From the NCBI GenBank assembly GCA_014904845.1, contig MU119245.1, forward strand, positions 1 to 64,000: a stretch of 64,000 bases of DNA. Reading direction: 5' to 3'. Below, in pieces: positions 31,237 to 44,406 of the stretch; the first letter of the stretch is position 1, and every line of letters begins with the position of its first letter. The notes below the pieces were generated by a model. The model saw nothing but the letters and a program-made list of their open reading frames with translations, ran no database searches and was not told the DNA's origin. The DNA is from Acephala macrosclerotiorum. Lineage: Eukaryota > Ascomycota > Leotiomycetes > Helotiales > Mollisiaceae. The position numbers were made by a program, and so were the translations under genes.

Positions 31237-33656
31237 CGATGAGATCGATTCACCGCATGAAGAGCGAATACGAGATTTCATCGCGAGTACTATAGGGGAC
31301 AGCGGACGGCGTTTTCGGAGTTAGGTTTGACTATGTTCGATTAGGGTTTCGAGTACGGATCATTCGCGCTCGATGGAAGTGTTCCTATGACAGCAGCATT
31401 GATAGGCGTTTTGGTTCTTTGGGAGGCTTGGCTTGGCCTCAAACAAAAGAAAGATTTCTTCGTTGCCTCACAGCAATTTTAGGATATCTGTTGATATCAG
31501 TATCAGGGAGGGGAACTGTATTTATAAAGGCCCGCATTAGTTAGAGGCTAGATGTCAGGATGTACTACATATATGCATACACGTAGCCGCCCGATGATGC
31601 TGTCGCACCATTCAAGGAAAGACAAAATCTGACTAGAGGAGCACAGTTATCTCAAATCATTTTCGGCCCATCATAATGTGTGCGTGCGCTATTCTTGTAT
31701 GGTCTTGTATGCGGAGTGAACCCCTTTTATTGTTGATAGTCCAATCAGGAGAGTTCTGTTAGAACACAACGTGGCCGGGCAGCGGTGCATGAGAGTGCTT
31801 TAGCAGTACTTCTATGATTTGTGGTATCGAAGTGTATCTCTATACTTACTTGAAGAACTACCCATTCATCGAGGAAGGAGATGCTAATGGTCACTTTATT
31901 TCTGTTGACATTCCAAGGTTCTAAGAGATGTGCTAAATATCACGTGAGGGCGAGGCGACTCCGTATGCTACGGTCTGGGCAAAGGAAATGTTGTGGTTCA
32001 ACGACACTACAGATCATTTTTCATCCAATACTAAAATGCGCAGATGAGGTGCTTCTTAAGCTTGAAGCTACGAGGACGCTCTTCCGTCAAGTTGACTCGT
32101 CATGTGGATGCTGACTTTCCAGACCCGCTCAATCTGAGATTCATCGGTTCCAGGTTTTTCTGAGATCTGTGGAGAGACATCTGAGCGCCACAACTGCTCA
32201 TGGCGTAGAGAGCGAGATGGCAGGCCTTGCACTAGTCTTACTTTCCTCCTGTAGAGATTGCAGAGTAATCTTACTCGCCCTTTCGAGCACAGAAACTATT
32301 CATATGGACCAGATTCGATCATTTTTGTATGGTCAAGTGGTTACATCGCATTGGTTGGTCTTCGTGATGGAGCTGAGTCGGTGTGCAACAGTGACGGGTG
32401 ATACGTCCTTGTGTGGCGACGTTCAAGACAGCTTGGATCAAGGCTTCTGAGTTGTGGTGTCGTGCTAAGCGAGCTTTGCCATGATCATCTCCACCGTGAG
32501 AGCTCCGACGTATGATTTCGAGAAAACTGCATCTAGAAGACAAAGCGAGCGCACTCACGCCCCTTTGTAGATCCCTAGGTTAGGACAATCGTCGCATAAA
32601 CAGCGACCAAACCCGCTGAATTTGGCGGCCATCGTATTTGAATATTGCATTTATTTATAATATTCAAAATTTTATATTTATTATAATTACATTTTATTTT
32701 TATTTTTTTATTTATTATATAAAATTAATATAAAAATTTTATTAATTTATTTATTTGTAATTTAATTTAATTTATTAATTTTTTTAATTCGATTTTATAA
32801 TTATAGCAATTTTATTATAAATATTTTTAATAAATACTTTTTTTATTTAATAAAAGTTGATTACTTTTTACTATTATAAAGCTAAGCAAATTGAATAAAT
32901 TAACTAGATTAATTAAGCTGAATAAACATATTTAAATTAATGCTTGTATATGCAATAGGCCTTTATTTCGAAACATGGAATTATTTTATAAACTTGAGAA
33001 ATCGATTTATCTTTGAATATGATCCTTGAAGAGGTTAACAGCTGTGATATCTTTATGTTTACTGCCGGAAAAGAAGCCAACCGCCAAGGAATACCCTGCC
33101 TTTTATAATCTTCTCAGCGACTCGGAAAACGTAATGAGCAATAAATTCCATTCAGACATACTAATATCAAAAGGAGATATGGATGAAAGCTTTCCTTTTT
33201 CGGAGCTGCAAGGTGCTCATTAATTACAAATCAACCGTGGGACCAGTTCAGCGTCTGCATGATTCATGACTTTATTCGTCGGTCGCATCACAGGTTAGCG
33301 TTATTGACATTGCGAAGTTACAGGACGTTATAGTACATGAAGGCCTTCACACTCCCAAGCAAATATAGTGAGGCGTAGATACACGCGCAAAACTTAATCG
33401 AGTCGAAGCCGGCGAGCCTTACTCGCGGGGTATGTTGATTCGTGCTCCTTGAAACCATATTCCTCCTAGGTAGAGCTGAGGATGCAGAAAATTTTATTTC
33501 CAGTTATGCCTTGACGGATGCATATATGAACATTGCTTTATTAACACGATTCTTGATTTTACATATAGATTATTTTGTACCAACTCCGCGCTAGTAAAAC
33601 TCCTGAGCGCCAATTCCTCGGACCGCCTCCGAATGTATATGTACAGTGCTTCCGTC
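31237..33656. other. Intergenic region with the largest A/T island of the window
   Basis: The segment at about 32640-32960 is nearly pure A/T. The flanking DNA holds only short frames without motifs. This is the pattern expected from a transposon eroded by RIP, but the source is not recognisable. Confidence 0.5.
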
Positions 33657-35049
33657 CTACGATTTAGATCCATGCGCAACTTGAGTCTGCACCGTCGTTT
33701 TCCTAATCCCCCACGCTACCTCATCATCACTACTCAAATCCGTCAACCTACTCGCACTCGTATTCCACGCACCCTTCCCATGACCATTCCCACCCCTCTC
33801 AAAACTCTGCTTCCTCGCCGCTCCCTGAATCGGCAAGTTCTCCCCCTCTCTAACCCCCCTCTCCAAATCAGCATTAACATCACCCTCAATAACCGTCGTC
33901 ACACCCTGATTCTTCCCAATATCCGTTCTCAATCCAAAGCTTTCAACTCCGCCTCGACTTTTGCTGCGGATGTAGCCAGGACGACCAGATGAGGGCCAGG
34001 GGTTCGAGGATGTATAGCCGCGGGTGGAGGAGCCGCCGAGGAGCTTAGAGCGGAGAAAGAAGGAGCGGAAGAGGGGGCGGATAGTGGCGAATGAGCAGGC
34101 TGCTATGCCAATTCCTGTTTCTGCTGTGGACCAGATTGCTACGTCTGTTGTTGCATACAAGAAATCTGCTTCATTTGCGAGGTCTTTGACGTATGGGATT
34201 CGGATAATGGTTGCTATTGATGCTCTATGGGAGACAATTGTTAGTCGAGTGAAAGGGGAGAGACGGAGAGGGGAGACGTACACTGCAGCCATGGCCAAAA
34301 TCAAGGAGACACCTATTTTGGTTCTGATATTCATCTGCAAGTTCCAGATGATGAAGATGGGAGTGATGGCAAGTGTCCAATCCGCCCAGCAGGAGATGGC
34401 TGAATAGACGTACGTCGCGTCCACCGTAATAGTTGGGTTGATGCAGGTTCCCTTTCCTCCGGTATATTGTGTCCAGAAGTAGGCTGAAGGTCGACACTGC
34501 AGAACGAAGAGGAAGAAATAGAAGGCGCCGTATAGCTCGAGGATGACGACTACTGTCCAGATGATGATCTTGTGGGTTCGGGCCACCGCAATGCGGAGGA
34601 GCATAACGCCGATGCTGAATTTGAGGGCCATATTGGAGAGGACGTAGACGGGTTCGCATGCCCACCACCACTGAACAGAGTTAGAAGGGGAGTATCCTGA
34701 AGCAGAAGCAGACATACCTTGAGCCCAACTGGGATTTCTGTGGGAGGAAGGTTCGTTGCATGCTGTCCTGTTCCATGATAGACGCCAGTAATAGCAAACG
34801 CGCCGAAGAAAACGAAGAACACCTGGAAGACTCTCAGCTCGGTCAGAGGCGTTGAATTAGAAGGAATCATACCCAAGCGAGTAGTGCAGCCCAATCATCA
34901 AGCCCGAAGCTCTTGGCAATCAGTGCGCGACAATAACATCTCAGAGCCATAGCAATGGTACTCAACGCAAGAAACAACCCCGCAACCCCCAAGACTTGAG
35001 GTCCACGGCCAGCAACTGGCACCGTCGGCATGTTGACAAATGAAAACAA
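33657..35049 (-). CDS. Fungal rhodopsin-like seven-helix membrane protein (SAT4/PTH11-related family)
   Basis: Four exons (35049-34873, 34822-34718, 34670-34282, 34224-33657) give 412 residues. The layout is that of the fungal rhodopsin domain (PF20684). An N-terminal helix ends in ALRCYCRALIAKSFGLDDW, the family signature. VFFVFFGAFAITGVYHGTG and WWWACEPVYVLSNMALKFSI follow. CINPTITVDATYVYSAISCW lies in the second loop, and WADWTLAITPIFIIWNLQM then TDVAIWSTAETGIGIAACS form the last helices. The final 130 residues are a hydrophilic tail. The DDW and CxP-type motifs match integral membrane proteins related to PTH11, though no CFEM domain is present. It acts at the plasma membrane, possibly as a receptor; the ligand is unknown. 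An in-frame ATG at 35031 is an alternative start. Confidence 0.85.
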
Positions 35050-36397
35050 ATCCCCAAAACCTTATTCGAGACGGAGAATTGAGATGCTCATGATGGGACG
35101 CGAGCAGAGACGGTATATCTTATGGAGAAACCCATGTGGCGAGACTTTCCTCTGGCAGTTCACTTTCCGCGCACCCGGCTTCGTCCTTAGCAAGTGCTGA
35201 CAGTAGTCGTCTAGTAGATCTGCGGTTTTGCATCCCCTGCCCTGAGGCTTACGCAGGAGACCCTTGGCCTCAGCCCAGGAACAGGGAGGTAAATCCACAA
35301 TGGAATTGTCCAGGCCTATGAGGTCTTGGTTCCTGACATGGAATTTCCTGCCCAGCCTTAGGAGATTTGTCGAGCGCAACGCTAGGAAGTCTGCTACGGG
35401 ATTGGATGGACAAGACACCTTCCTTCATATGGCAACATCTGGATCAGTGCATGCATGTTTTTGCATGGCCACCGCGTGGATCGAGGATGGTGAGACGGCA
35501 CCAACGGCTGAATCCTAGTCGAGTCGCTAGGTTGGAAGTGGAGAGCAATCCCAAGCGATTAGCAATCTGATAATCTCCGATCGAGGATTTTGACTTTTCA
35601 AGATTGCCATTCTCCAGCTTTCAAAGACGTTATCTCGACGCACCGGGAAACTTAATTTGATTGCATTGTCTCAAATCTCGCCTGCGGGATAAGATTTGGT
35701 TCTGGTGACGGTCTGTTGTGGCTGTTGAGGCTGTTGAAGATGTTCGTTCTGATGAACCCTTTTTGTTGCACTTCTCGCTTCTAGAAGAACCACCAACGCC
35801 CACTATCCGTCAACCCGAAAGCCCTAGCAGTAGCGAGCGACCTGTCAACCTTGTTTCCAAGCGTCATATTGTTCGCACTCGCGCACTTTGGGGATGAGAT
35901 CATCTCACTCAGCACCTCTTTCAGGGCACAGCATGAAGCGAAATCTCAATCAGATGCTCAACCGGCATATAGCTTCGGGAGTGTACAGCCGTTGGATCGG
36001 AGCACATCAGGCGTTCCCCATAGCAGCAGTCAATATCCGTGGCCAAGAATGCGGCGTGCTTGGAGATACGATAGGAAAACCCCCTCGCAAAATCACAAAA
36101 TTCTCGAGACGATGGCATTCCCAAATGTAAGAGGGTTGTAGAGGTTGATACATATGGAAAACAGCAGCGGAGAATTTTTCCGGCTGAGCATAAAACTCAA
36201 CAGACCCATTTTACGGGCTATGGTACGGGTTTTCCGCGACGGGCAACTTTTATAGCGGTCCTCGCCTAGCGAGTTAGGGGCTTCTAACGAGTCCAAAAGT
36301 GGGCTGCGGGGACCTCGACCACAAAATCGAGGTCTCCGAATCGCATGAACATTGCTGATATCGACACATTCATTATATTTCCATTCTCTCTGGCAAG
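35050..36397. other. Intergenic region with a short hairpin near 36310-36337
   Basis: No gene is recognised; a minus frame at 35062-35418 has no motif. GACCTCGA (36311-36318) pairs with TCGAGGTC (36327-36334) about 60 bp upstream of the esterase start, and could be a leader hairpin or a binding site. Confidence 0.35.
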
Positions 36398-38422
36398 ATG
36401 CCTTCCATTTCGATGTTATTTCTCACAGCTCTGCCAATTCTTGGACTGGCAGTTCTCTGGCCATCATGGCTGCAAGATATCACGAGCCAGTTCTTCCCGT
36501 CATGGACCTCGGACTTGGCGGTTATCCCCCGAGTAAAGCTATCCCAGGGTCTCGTGATCGGCACTGTGTTGGATGACAAGTTTCCGGGAATAATTGAGGC
36601 TTTCATGGGCTTGCCATATGCCCAGTCACCGACAGGTGATAGACGTTTCAGACGAGCATCTCCTCTTCCGGAATCCAATACTACCTTCAAGGCCCAGGGC
36701 TATGGACCGATGTATGCTTCATCACTTCCTGATTGGGACCCCATGCTGACGATGACACAGATGCCCTGGAAAGCAATTGCTTATGACTAGCGCGGTAGAT
36801 ATGACTGAAGATTGTATGACTGTCAACATCTTTAGACAGAAACCAGTGGATGAGAATGTAAAGGTGCCAGTCGCCGTTTACATCCATGGTGGGGCTTTCA
36901 ATCGAGGTAGTTGTAAGTCACGACTCTCCTATCCCGGTCGCCTGATCCGATGCGATAGTTCCTCTGTTAATAATGTCCCGCATTTAGCGAAGATGCATAA
37001 TACCGCTTCGATGGTGGCCTGGTCTGAGAGCCCCTTCATTGGAGTCAGCTTCAACTACCGGTAAGTCACCAAAAGCCGAGTGCATGTGGCTTGCATCTAT
37101 GCCTGAAAATCAGCTAACTCTCACAGGATCGGCGCTCTTGGCTTCCTCCCATCTAAACTTACTTTTGAAGAAGACATCGTCAATTTAGGTTTGCACGACC
37201 AAGTCTTCCTCCTGCAATGGGTGCAGGATAACATCGAGGCTTTTGGAGGAGATAAGAACGATGTTACCATTTTTGGACTATCGGCAGGTGCTCACTCGGT
37301 AAGCGATTTACCCGACAAGACAATCCCATGGACAATCACCAGCTTTAGGCTGTCCATGTATTGAATCTAATGCTTCTCCAGATCGGCCATCACATCCTTA
37401 ATTACAAGGAAGGCGTCAAACCCCTCTTCCACAAAGCAATCCTCGAATCCGGAGCCCCAACCAGCCGAGCCGTCCATCCATACGACGCAGCTGTCCACGA
37501 AGATCAGTTCTCCCTCTTCGTCTCTGAAGCTGGATGTTCTTCCTCGGCCCCAGAATCCATCACAAACTGTCTGCGTTCACAACCCGAGGATGTGATCTTC
37601 AAAGCTTCAACGGCTGTGTTCGACAAGTACAATCCGAGCTTACGATGGGCGTTCCAACCTGTGATCGATCATGCCTTGATCCATGGACGACCAATCGATG
37701 TCTGGGCAAGCGGGAAATGGAATAAAGTACGCATCATGACTGGTCATGCCACGAACGAGGGAACGTATTACGTTCCCTCGAACTTATCGACCTCGGAAGG
37801 ATTCACGGATTTCTGGCACACCCTCTTACCCCACTTCACCCCCAAAGATCTCGACACAATCAACGCCCTCTACCCCGATCCCTTCAAGAATGAAGAAAGC
37901 CAATACAAGGAAACTCGAAACATGAAAGAGGTAGGAATCGGACCCCAATACAAGAGAGTCGAAGCCTCCTACGCACATTACGCCTACGTTTGTCCTGTCC
38001 GGCAAACAGCCCATATCGCTTCTTTCATCGAAGACCAACCTCCTGTTTTCGTGTTCCATTGGGCGTTGAATAAAACGGTCAAGGGAGGTGCAAATCATGG
38101 GGATAATATGTATTATGAAAGTTTTCCTGAGGATGTTACAAGTATTTCGGAAGCGCAGAGAGAGGTTAGTGGGAAGTATCATGCTTATGTTACGAGTTTT
38201 ATTACGAAAGGGGATCCGAATGCGATCGAAGGCAGATTTAAGGATAGACCGAGGTGGGAGGAGTACACACGAGAGAATGAGGTGGCGATGACGTTCGGCA
38301 AAGGCAACGACGAAAGAGCCGGAGGAGTTGAAATGGGTGTCGCAGCGCAGATGGTCGGGAGTGACTGGGTGAAGAAAGAGTGCGACTTCTGGTGGAGGAA
38401 GAGTCATGATACCGAGGAATGA
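36398..38422 (+). CDS. Type-B carboxylesterase/lipase 1
   Basis: Exons 36398-36711, 36761-36912, 36988-37060, 37127-37298 and 37382-38422 give 583 residues. An N-terminal hydrophobic segment (MLFLTALPILGLAVLWP) is a signal peptide or anchor. Family motifs follow: GIIEAFMGLPYAQSPTGDRR, MTEDCMTVNIFR (the EDCLxLN signature), VYIHGGAF (oxyanion hole), FNYRIGALGF, and FGLSAGAHS (the nucleophile serine in GxSxG). Near the end, GANHGDNMYY carries the probable catalytic His. A first look suggests a frame break near 36767, but a 49-bp intron (36712-36760, GTATGC...CTGAC...CAG) restores GPICPGKQLL and the frame. It probably hydrolyses carboxylic esters, possibly outside the plasma membrane. Substrate unknown. 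Confidence 0.88.
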
Positions 38423-38484
38423 GCGAATGGGTTCGAAAGGCGAACTCAAAGGTCTATGATCTATGTCTATGGTCTATTAAGGAT

Positions 38485-39443
38485 TCACGAGGCCTGGCCC
38501 TGGACCCTAGTCCAAAGGTCCGTCCCAGTAAGAACGGTGCTCACAACACTGAACAACCCAACATTGGCACTCGAGACAGCTAGCCATCCAGTCACTGAAC
38601 CGGGGATGAAGAGATCGCAACTATCAACCACCAACCTCTTCATGATCTTCCTCCTTGTGCTCATCCACTCCACTTCAACTTTCACTCCCTTCTCCTTGCT
38701 TTCCTTCTCTTCTTTCTCATCCGCCTTGCCTGTCTTCGGTACTGGGTTTGGGGCCATGTACAAACCCCAAAATTGAACCAATGAGAGGAGGATGCCGCAT
38801 GTTATCGAATAGAACCAGAATTTCATGGCCTCAACAAACAATGGCTGTGCCCATGTTGTTCTGTAAACACCCATCGCATCGAGCTATCTCCCCATCAATC
38901 TCCCATCTTTCGAGAGACATTCGAATCAGGGTGGACTCACAATAGTACTAGCTTCTAGCAAAAGATACATCCCAAGACAACTCCACTTCCCTGCCTCCAA
39001 CAGCCCTGTTATTGTGACGCCTCCATTTACAACTGCTTGATAGGAGAACGTGAATGCGTCTACGAATTTTATTATTCGGAGATATCGTCTCCCTGTATTC
39101 AGTCAGTAGCCATTCCCAAAAGTGAAAGGGAAGCGAAGGAGGCACAGCCAAATCTTGCTTGGCGCAAAACGAAGTCGACGAAAAGGGGCGAGGAAAACTA
39201 ACCGAGCGCAAACTGCTTTCGAGCTTGCAGCCATGGTTTCGCGGCCGAAGTGGTGAGGGAGTATGCGGCGATTATTTGGACGAAAGATTGCAAGAATCGC
39301 AGAGTCTTCTCGAGCCCAGCTATGTAGAGCAAAATGGTCAGTAAGTGTGGTCACGTGATGGGCGGGGGAGGATGGGATGAAAGTGGGATGAATATACCAG
39401 CATCATTGATGAATCTTGTTGTTTTGGTAAGAATGTTTGCCAT
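38485..39443 (-). CDS. PEX11-family peroxisomal membrane protein
   Basis: Exons 39443-39398, 39319-39203, 39092-38941 and 38883-38485 give 237 residues. The opening MANILTKTTRFINDAAGLEK, then TLRFLQSF, and later ARKQFALGRRYLRIIKFVDA, match the amphipathic N-terminal region and the FALGRRYLR-type block of Pex11 proteins. Two membrane segments follow (LGMYLLLEASTI region; FWFYSITCGILLSLVQFWGLY), with a charged loop between them and a last hydrophobic stretch near VDSCDLFIPGSVTGWL. Pex11 proteins remodel the peroxisomal membrane during division. The stop is only about 60 bp from the convergent esterase stop. No lesion seen. Confidence 0.75.
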
Positions 39444-39859
39444 GGTGGTAATCTCCAACTATTGATATAAGTCGAGAAATTGATGGCAGAGCTTATTGAT
39501 GGTTGCACAAGTTCACTGTTTCGAAGGGGCCCAGAAGGAGATAGTTTACCGCTGTTTCGGGAAGGAAGGCATGAACGAGCCACGCGCCTCCGTTCCGGAT
39601 CCTCGGGTACTTCAGGAACAACAGAGAGAGCCCCACAGATATGCGTTGGCCGTGTTAGCCGTAATCCGAGAATTATGGGAATGAAGGTTTGCAAGGAGTT
39701 GCGCTATGGCCCATGGGTTTATGTCATTCTTTTTTCTCCTTATTTTGACTGCACGTGATTCTCCTAATGAGTATCCTGGCGTCGTAGTAAAGTCTATCTG
39801 ACGATCTCTGAGGCTCTTTAAATGACTAGAGACTAGAGGAAGTAGATCTATCGAATTGT

Positions 39860-41065
39860 TCATACAGTATAAGCCTTCTTCAACGCCCCAAGCGTATCCC
39901 TCACGAACTCCTTCGCCTTCTCCAACTCTCCATCCCAATGTCCGAATGGATGCCCGCAACCTTCATAAACCTTCAACGTACTTGGCGTTCCTGCTTTCAG
40001 CAAAACTTCGTGATATGCGATGCCTTCTGAAGTCAAGGTATCAACTCCCGCAACGTGGATGGAAGCTGGTGCTAAGTTGGCATGTGACTTCGCCAGGATA
40101 GGGGATGCGTAGAAATGCTCTGCTTTTTTCTTCCTTTCTTCTGTCGATTTGTCAGTCTCTGTTATGCAATGCACTTCGAAATAGGAGAGTGGAAAAGAAG
40201 GGGTAACAAACCAGGATCGCTCCCCAACCACAACCTATAAAACCACCTCAACCGATTCAGCGGCAAACAAGGCGCATCCTCATTCTCCACCAAACTTTTA
40301 TACGGAACCCCCTCTACCCCCTTCAAACTAACATCCTCAATCGGCACCCACCTCGCATCCACAGCTGGCACAATCAACATCTGCAATACCAATTTCTCCA
40401 TGCCAGGCTCATCTCTAGCCATCAACGCCAAAACAGCAGCAATCTGGCCTCCAGCGCTTAATCCTCCAATCGAAATTCGGGAGGTATCGATGGAGAGAGT
40501 AGAAGCATTCGCGAACGTCCATTTCAACGCAGCCCAAGAATCGGTAAGGGGAACGGGGTGCGGATATTCGGGAGAGAGACGATAGTCGACATTCACGATC
40601 ACGCAACCTAGTGCTTGACATGCCTGTCTGCACCAGCTTTCGTCGCTGTTAAGACCTCCTATGACGAAGCCGCCACCGTGGTAGTCGATGTGAGCTGGTA
40701 GCTTTCCATCCGGGGTTGCGAGACCGCCAGCTTCGATGGCGCTGGAGGTGGGGTGGAAGACTTGGACTTTGATTTCGCCGATGGGTTCTAGGACGGGAAC
40801 TTGGTAGATTTTTATTGAGCCGACTTCTGGGAAGGGACCAGGGGCTATGGAGAAAGTGTACTTTGAGCGATCTGAGTTGTATTCTTCGTAGGTGACTTGG
40901 TCTGCTCTTGTCCTAGGAGCTGTCGGGGAACATCAGTAAGAGGTTTTGATTTCAAAAGGGCAAGGAATGAGTACCTTGATATTTGGTATATATTTCCGCA
41001 AACTGAGGATCCATCCTATCAACCACGGATGGATGAAGTGGATTGATAAGTTTCGTCTCAGCCAT
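39860..41065 (-). CDS. Alpha/beta hydrolase, acetyl-hydrolase (HSL) type
   Basis: Exons 41065-40975, 40919-40212 and 40158-39860 give 365 residues, the usual size for this group. The oxyanion motif is HIDYHGGGFVIGG, the HGGG form typical of hormone-sensitive-lipase-like hydrolases (alpha/beta hydrolase fold 3). IVNVDYRLSPEYPHPVPL follows, as in the family. The nucleophile is in GGLSAGGQIA, the acid in VAGVDTLTSEG, and the His in YEGCGHPFGHW. No signal peptide, so probably cytosolic. It likely cleaves short-chain acyl esters. It lies between a PEX11 gene and an MFS permease. Confidence 0.88.
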
Positions 41066-41814
41066 GATAACGACGTTGAAGTCCAGCAATGAAATCGCAA
41101 TATGAAAGAAATCAAGACAGTCTGAAAAGACAAGTTGAGAATGACTCAAAGGGAAAAGGAAACGAGATATATTGTATCACCCAGCTCCAAGTTACACAAA
41201 GCCGTTGTACAAGTCACACAACATGACTGTTGACGAGCCTCTCTCCTCAACCCCACGATATCGAAAGTGGGGTACCACCAACTAACTCACTTTCACCAAT
41301 CACCACGCCTCCTCAAAATCTCCATTCCAGCCATACGCCTCCTCCGTGCGACACCCGTCTTGGCGTCACGGCTTCAGAACGGAAATCGCATCAATGCTTC
41401 CTTCCTGCATCCCTTTCTAGACGCTACGAAAATCCGTCAAGCTTTGGGCTGAACTCTTATCTGCGCCCATCTTCTTGTTTACGTTGTTCCGCATCCGCAT
41501 CCGTATCCCACTTTCGCGCGACGGAATCTAGCCGGCCATCCTGGCGGGAAAGAACGGGGCAACACTGCGACGCACGACTCAGAAAACTTACAAATATGGG
41601 GAAGAATTGGGTCGTAGATTGATAACGGTGATAGGGCCTGCACGACTTGTGATAAGAGATAAAGTTCGGGTTATCCGAGTGAACGGCCAAGACTTGTTGA
41701 GTGTGGGGTAGGAGTTTATATGAGAGGTTGTTCCTTCGAGAATGGGACTTTGCGGTGCTGATCAAGTTCTGTTGTCGACTTTGAGTTTTTGAGAAAGAGG
41801 GAAAGAGTGATAAA

Positions 41815-43450
41815 ATGGCTTCAGTCGAGAAGATGAACGGGACTGAGTATCCAATTGATACCAAAGAGACGGGGGGCTCTGATCTCGATGTCGAGCGGGG
41901 AAACGGGTTTGTTCAGGAGTTGGACGAGAACTATGTCGTCGACCGAGCGCTAGAGAAGAGGCTGTTGTGGAAATTCGACATCCATATCCTTCCTCTATTA
42001 GCAATTATGTATCTGTTCAAGTAAGTCCCCCCAGTGTCCTCGAGTCTGGCTTCAAGATGGTGCTGATGAAACACAGTTCAATCGACAAGTCCAACTTGGG
42101 AAATGCTAAGACGGACGGGTTGACAAAGGATCTCCATTTTAAAGGCAACCAGTACAACATCCTTCTCTCGATCTTCTACGTCCCGTTGGTGCTCTCTGCT
42201 CTTCCGATGAACATGCTCACCAAACGCTTCGGAGCCAAGTTCATCCTTCCAATTGCCATGATGATTTTCGGTAGCATGGCTATGATTTCTGCTGGTACGA
42301 CTAACTTTGGAGGTATTGTCACCACGAGATGGTTTCTGGGGATGGCGGAGTCCGGGTTCTATCCTGGTGTGATCTTCTACCTTACCACATTCTACAAGAG
42401 AAACGAACTTGCTGGAAGGTTGAGTATCTTCTATGCTTCCAGTGAGGTAGCCGGTGCATTCACTGGCCTCATTGCCTTTGGTGTTTTTCAAATCAAGTCT
42501 GGTTCCCTCTTTGGGTGGCAATATTTGTTCATCATCGAAGGTAAGATATGATACGTATCTCCCTCAAGAAAGTCGCGCTTATGAATCTCTCAGGTGGCTT
42601 GACCGTCCTTGGCGGAATCGCCGCGATCCTTGTTCTGCCAAAGTCCGCGGCCACAGCATACTTTCTCAATGAGGAAGAAAAGGCACTCGCCTATCACCGC
42701 ATTGCAGCAAACTCATCTACAGTTGTTGATTCGGAATTCTCTTTCCGTCAAGCTATCAGTGTCTTCAAGAAAGACAGGCTTTGGCCAGTCTACATGGCCA
42801 TTGGGATCTGTGGGGCGGTGCCGCTCTTCTCGGTTTCCAACTTCTTGCCGCAGATCATCGCCCAGCTCGGCTACTCCACTGTCAAGACAAACTTGTACAC
42901 CGTTGCTCCGAACGTTGTAGGTGCTTTCTGCGTCGTTTGTGTGGCGTTCTCCTCAGACTACTGGGAAGATCGCTCTATCCACTTGGCTGCAGCACTCGGG
43001 ACGACTTCCATCGGTTTCGTGGTCCTTGCTTGTGTGAATGTGTCGAACCATCTACGGGTTGGCTACTTTGCCTGCTTCCTGCTTTGCGCAGGTGCATTTA
43101 TTACTTCTCCCCTTCTGTCGACGTGGTACAACAACAATACTCCGGACGAAAACCAGCGTGCTATTCTCACTTCTGTTCTGGTGGCGAGTGCCAACACAAT
43201 GGGTCTCGTTGCTGCCAACATCTTCACTGAGAAGAGTGCACCAAGATATCAGATGGCGAGTATCATCTGTGCATGCTTCGGTTTTGCTGGCGTGGCTATA
43301 ATCCTGGGTCTTGGGTTCTGGATGAAGTTCGACAACGCAAGGAGGAACAGGGCTCAGGGCGTGAATACCAAGGCGGGAGATGTGCCAACAAGTCAGCTTA
43401 TCGGCGGGCGGAAAGATCCTAGCTGGAGGTGGATGGGCGGTGTGCCCTGA
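41815..43450 (+). CDS. MFS permease, anion:cation symporter (allantoate/tartrate permease-like)
   Basis: Exons 41815-42020, 42077-42540 and 42594-43450 give 508 residues, intact. A hydrophilic N-terminus leads to LLWKFDIHILPLLAIMYLFN and SIDKSNLGNAKTDGL, which is the ACS-family signature with the Asp-Lys-Ser-Asn-Leu-Gly block of helix 1. RWFLGMAESGFYPGVIFYL and FYKRNELAGRLSIFY follow, both ACS hallmarks. About twelve helices are visible, with a central loop after VLPKSAATAYFLNEEE. The family moves organic anions such as allantoate, nicotinate, tartrate or phthalate with protons across the plasma membrane. Substrate is inferred only by family. It neighbours esterases and a decayed FAD monooxygenase. 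Confidence 0.92.
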
Positions 43451-44406
43451 GTCGTGGGCTGGAGATAGATGTGGAAAATAGGGATGAATGGCAGCTCAAC
43501 TATCTCAAATGAAGTCCTCAAGCTGTTCTTTCGAAGATCCAGGATACACCTGTGAAGCTCGTAGACGCATCGTACATTCGAAATCTCAGACCGGACCGTA
43601 CGGACCGAGGAGAAGACGCAGAGCCTCAGCCTCGGGTCTTGTTCCCAAGATTTCGCCTTACGTCGTGGCGCCATCTATTCGGTACAGTGAAACTAAAAAT
43701 CAAAGCTAGTGGCTTTCCCGCGGCGTTTCGATGAGGGGAGCTTGCGTGTTGATCAACTGTAATAACATGGCAGGTGTGACATTTGAGCTTGCTAAGAAAG
43801 CTTCATCTGCAAGAGATGCAGCTAGCTGACTTGAATCTTCTGTGCAGTATAGTGGCAAATGGGAAAGACATCACCTAATTCTCTCCCTCTTAGCTCCATA
43901 CCGAGTATCCCTAGGTCCATGGATATCTCTAATTCGAATGCAGGTAGGAAGGTGCTATTCATTCAACCTAGTCGGCAACTTTGAAAAGTCTCTTGTTCGG
44001 CTTCTGCGGCTTTGGTCTTGTGGTGCAAAGGAAGCTGCATCATGGTGGCGGATAGGGGCGACATTGGTCGACGTCGACATGTTCGATATACTCGACACTT
44101 CTCTCCTTCCACCCACTTCCTTTCAATACCTCTGTGAGCTTTATAATCTCCCTCAGCGTGCGTAAAGACGCGAAGTCGCGGCAAGTCGGACGACAGCGAG
44201 CGAAGCCGAAATCCGAGATGTAGAGGCTGTAAGTCTGAGGCATTGAGCGGAATATGACAAATGATACAGATCTTGTCGCAATCGCTCCGCGCTGCAAAGG
44301 ATCGAAGATATATAATCAAAGGCAATTGGTGTTGATGAGTAAACAATCGAAGTTACGATTTGAGGTTGGATTTGGAAGGAGTAAACTCGACCCCGCAAAA
44401 TGTAAG
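43451..44406. other. Intergenic stretch without a recognised gene
   Basis: Several overlapping short frames; none has a motif or a plausible splice partner. Confidence 0.35.

Noticed and set aside
35062..35418. 118-residue minus frame upstream of the rhodopsin-like gene
   Set aside because: No motif, no homologue recognised, and it occupies the presumed promoter.
36712..36760. Apparent frameshift in carboxylesterase 1
   Set aside because: A 49-bp intron with GTATGC donor, CTGAC branch and CAG acceptor restores GPICPGKQLL and the frame.
37826..38449. Long minus-strand frame opposite carboxylesterase 1
   Set aside because: It is the antisense shadow of a well-conserved esterase exon; no family motif.
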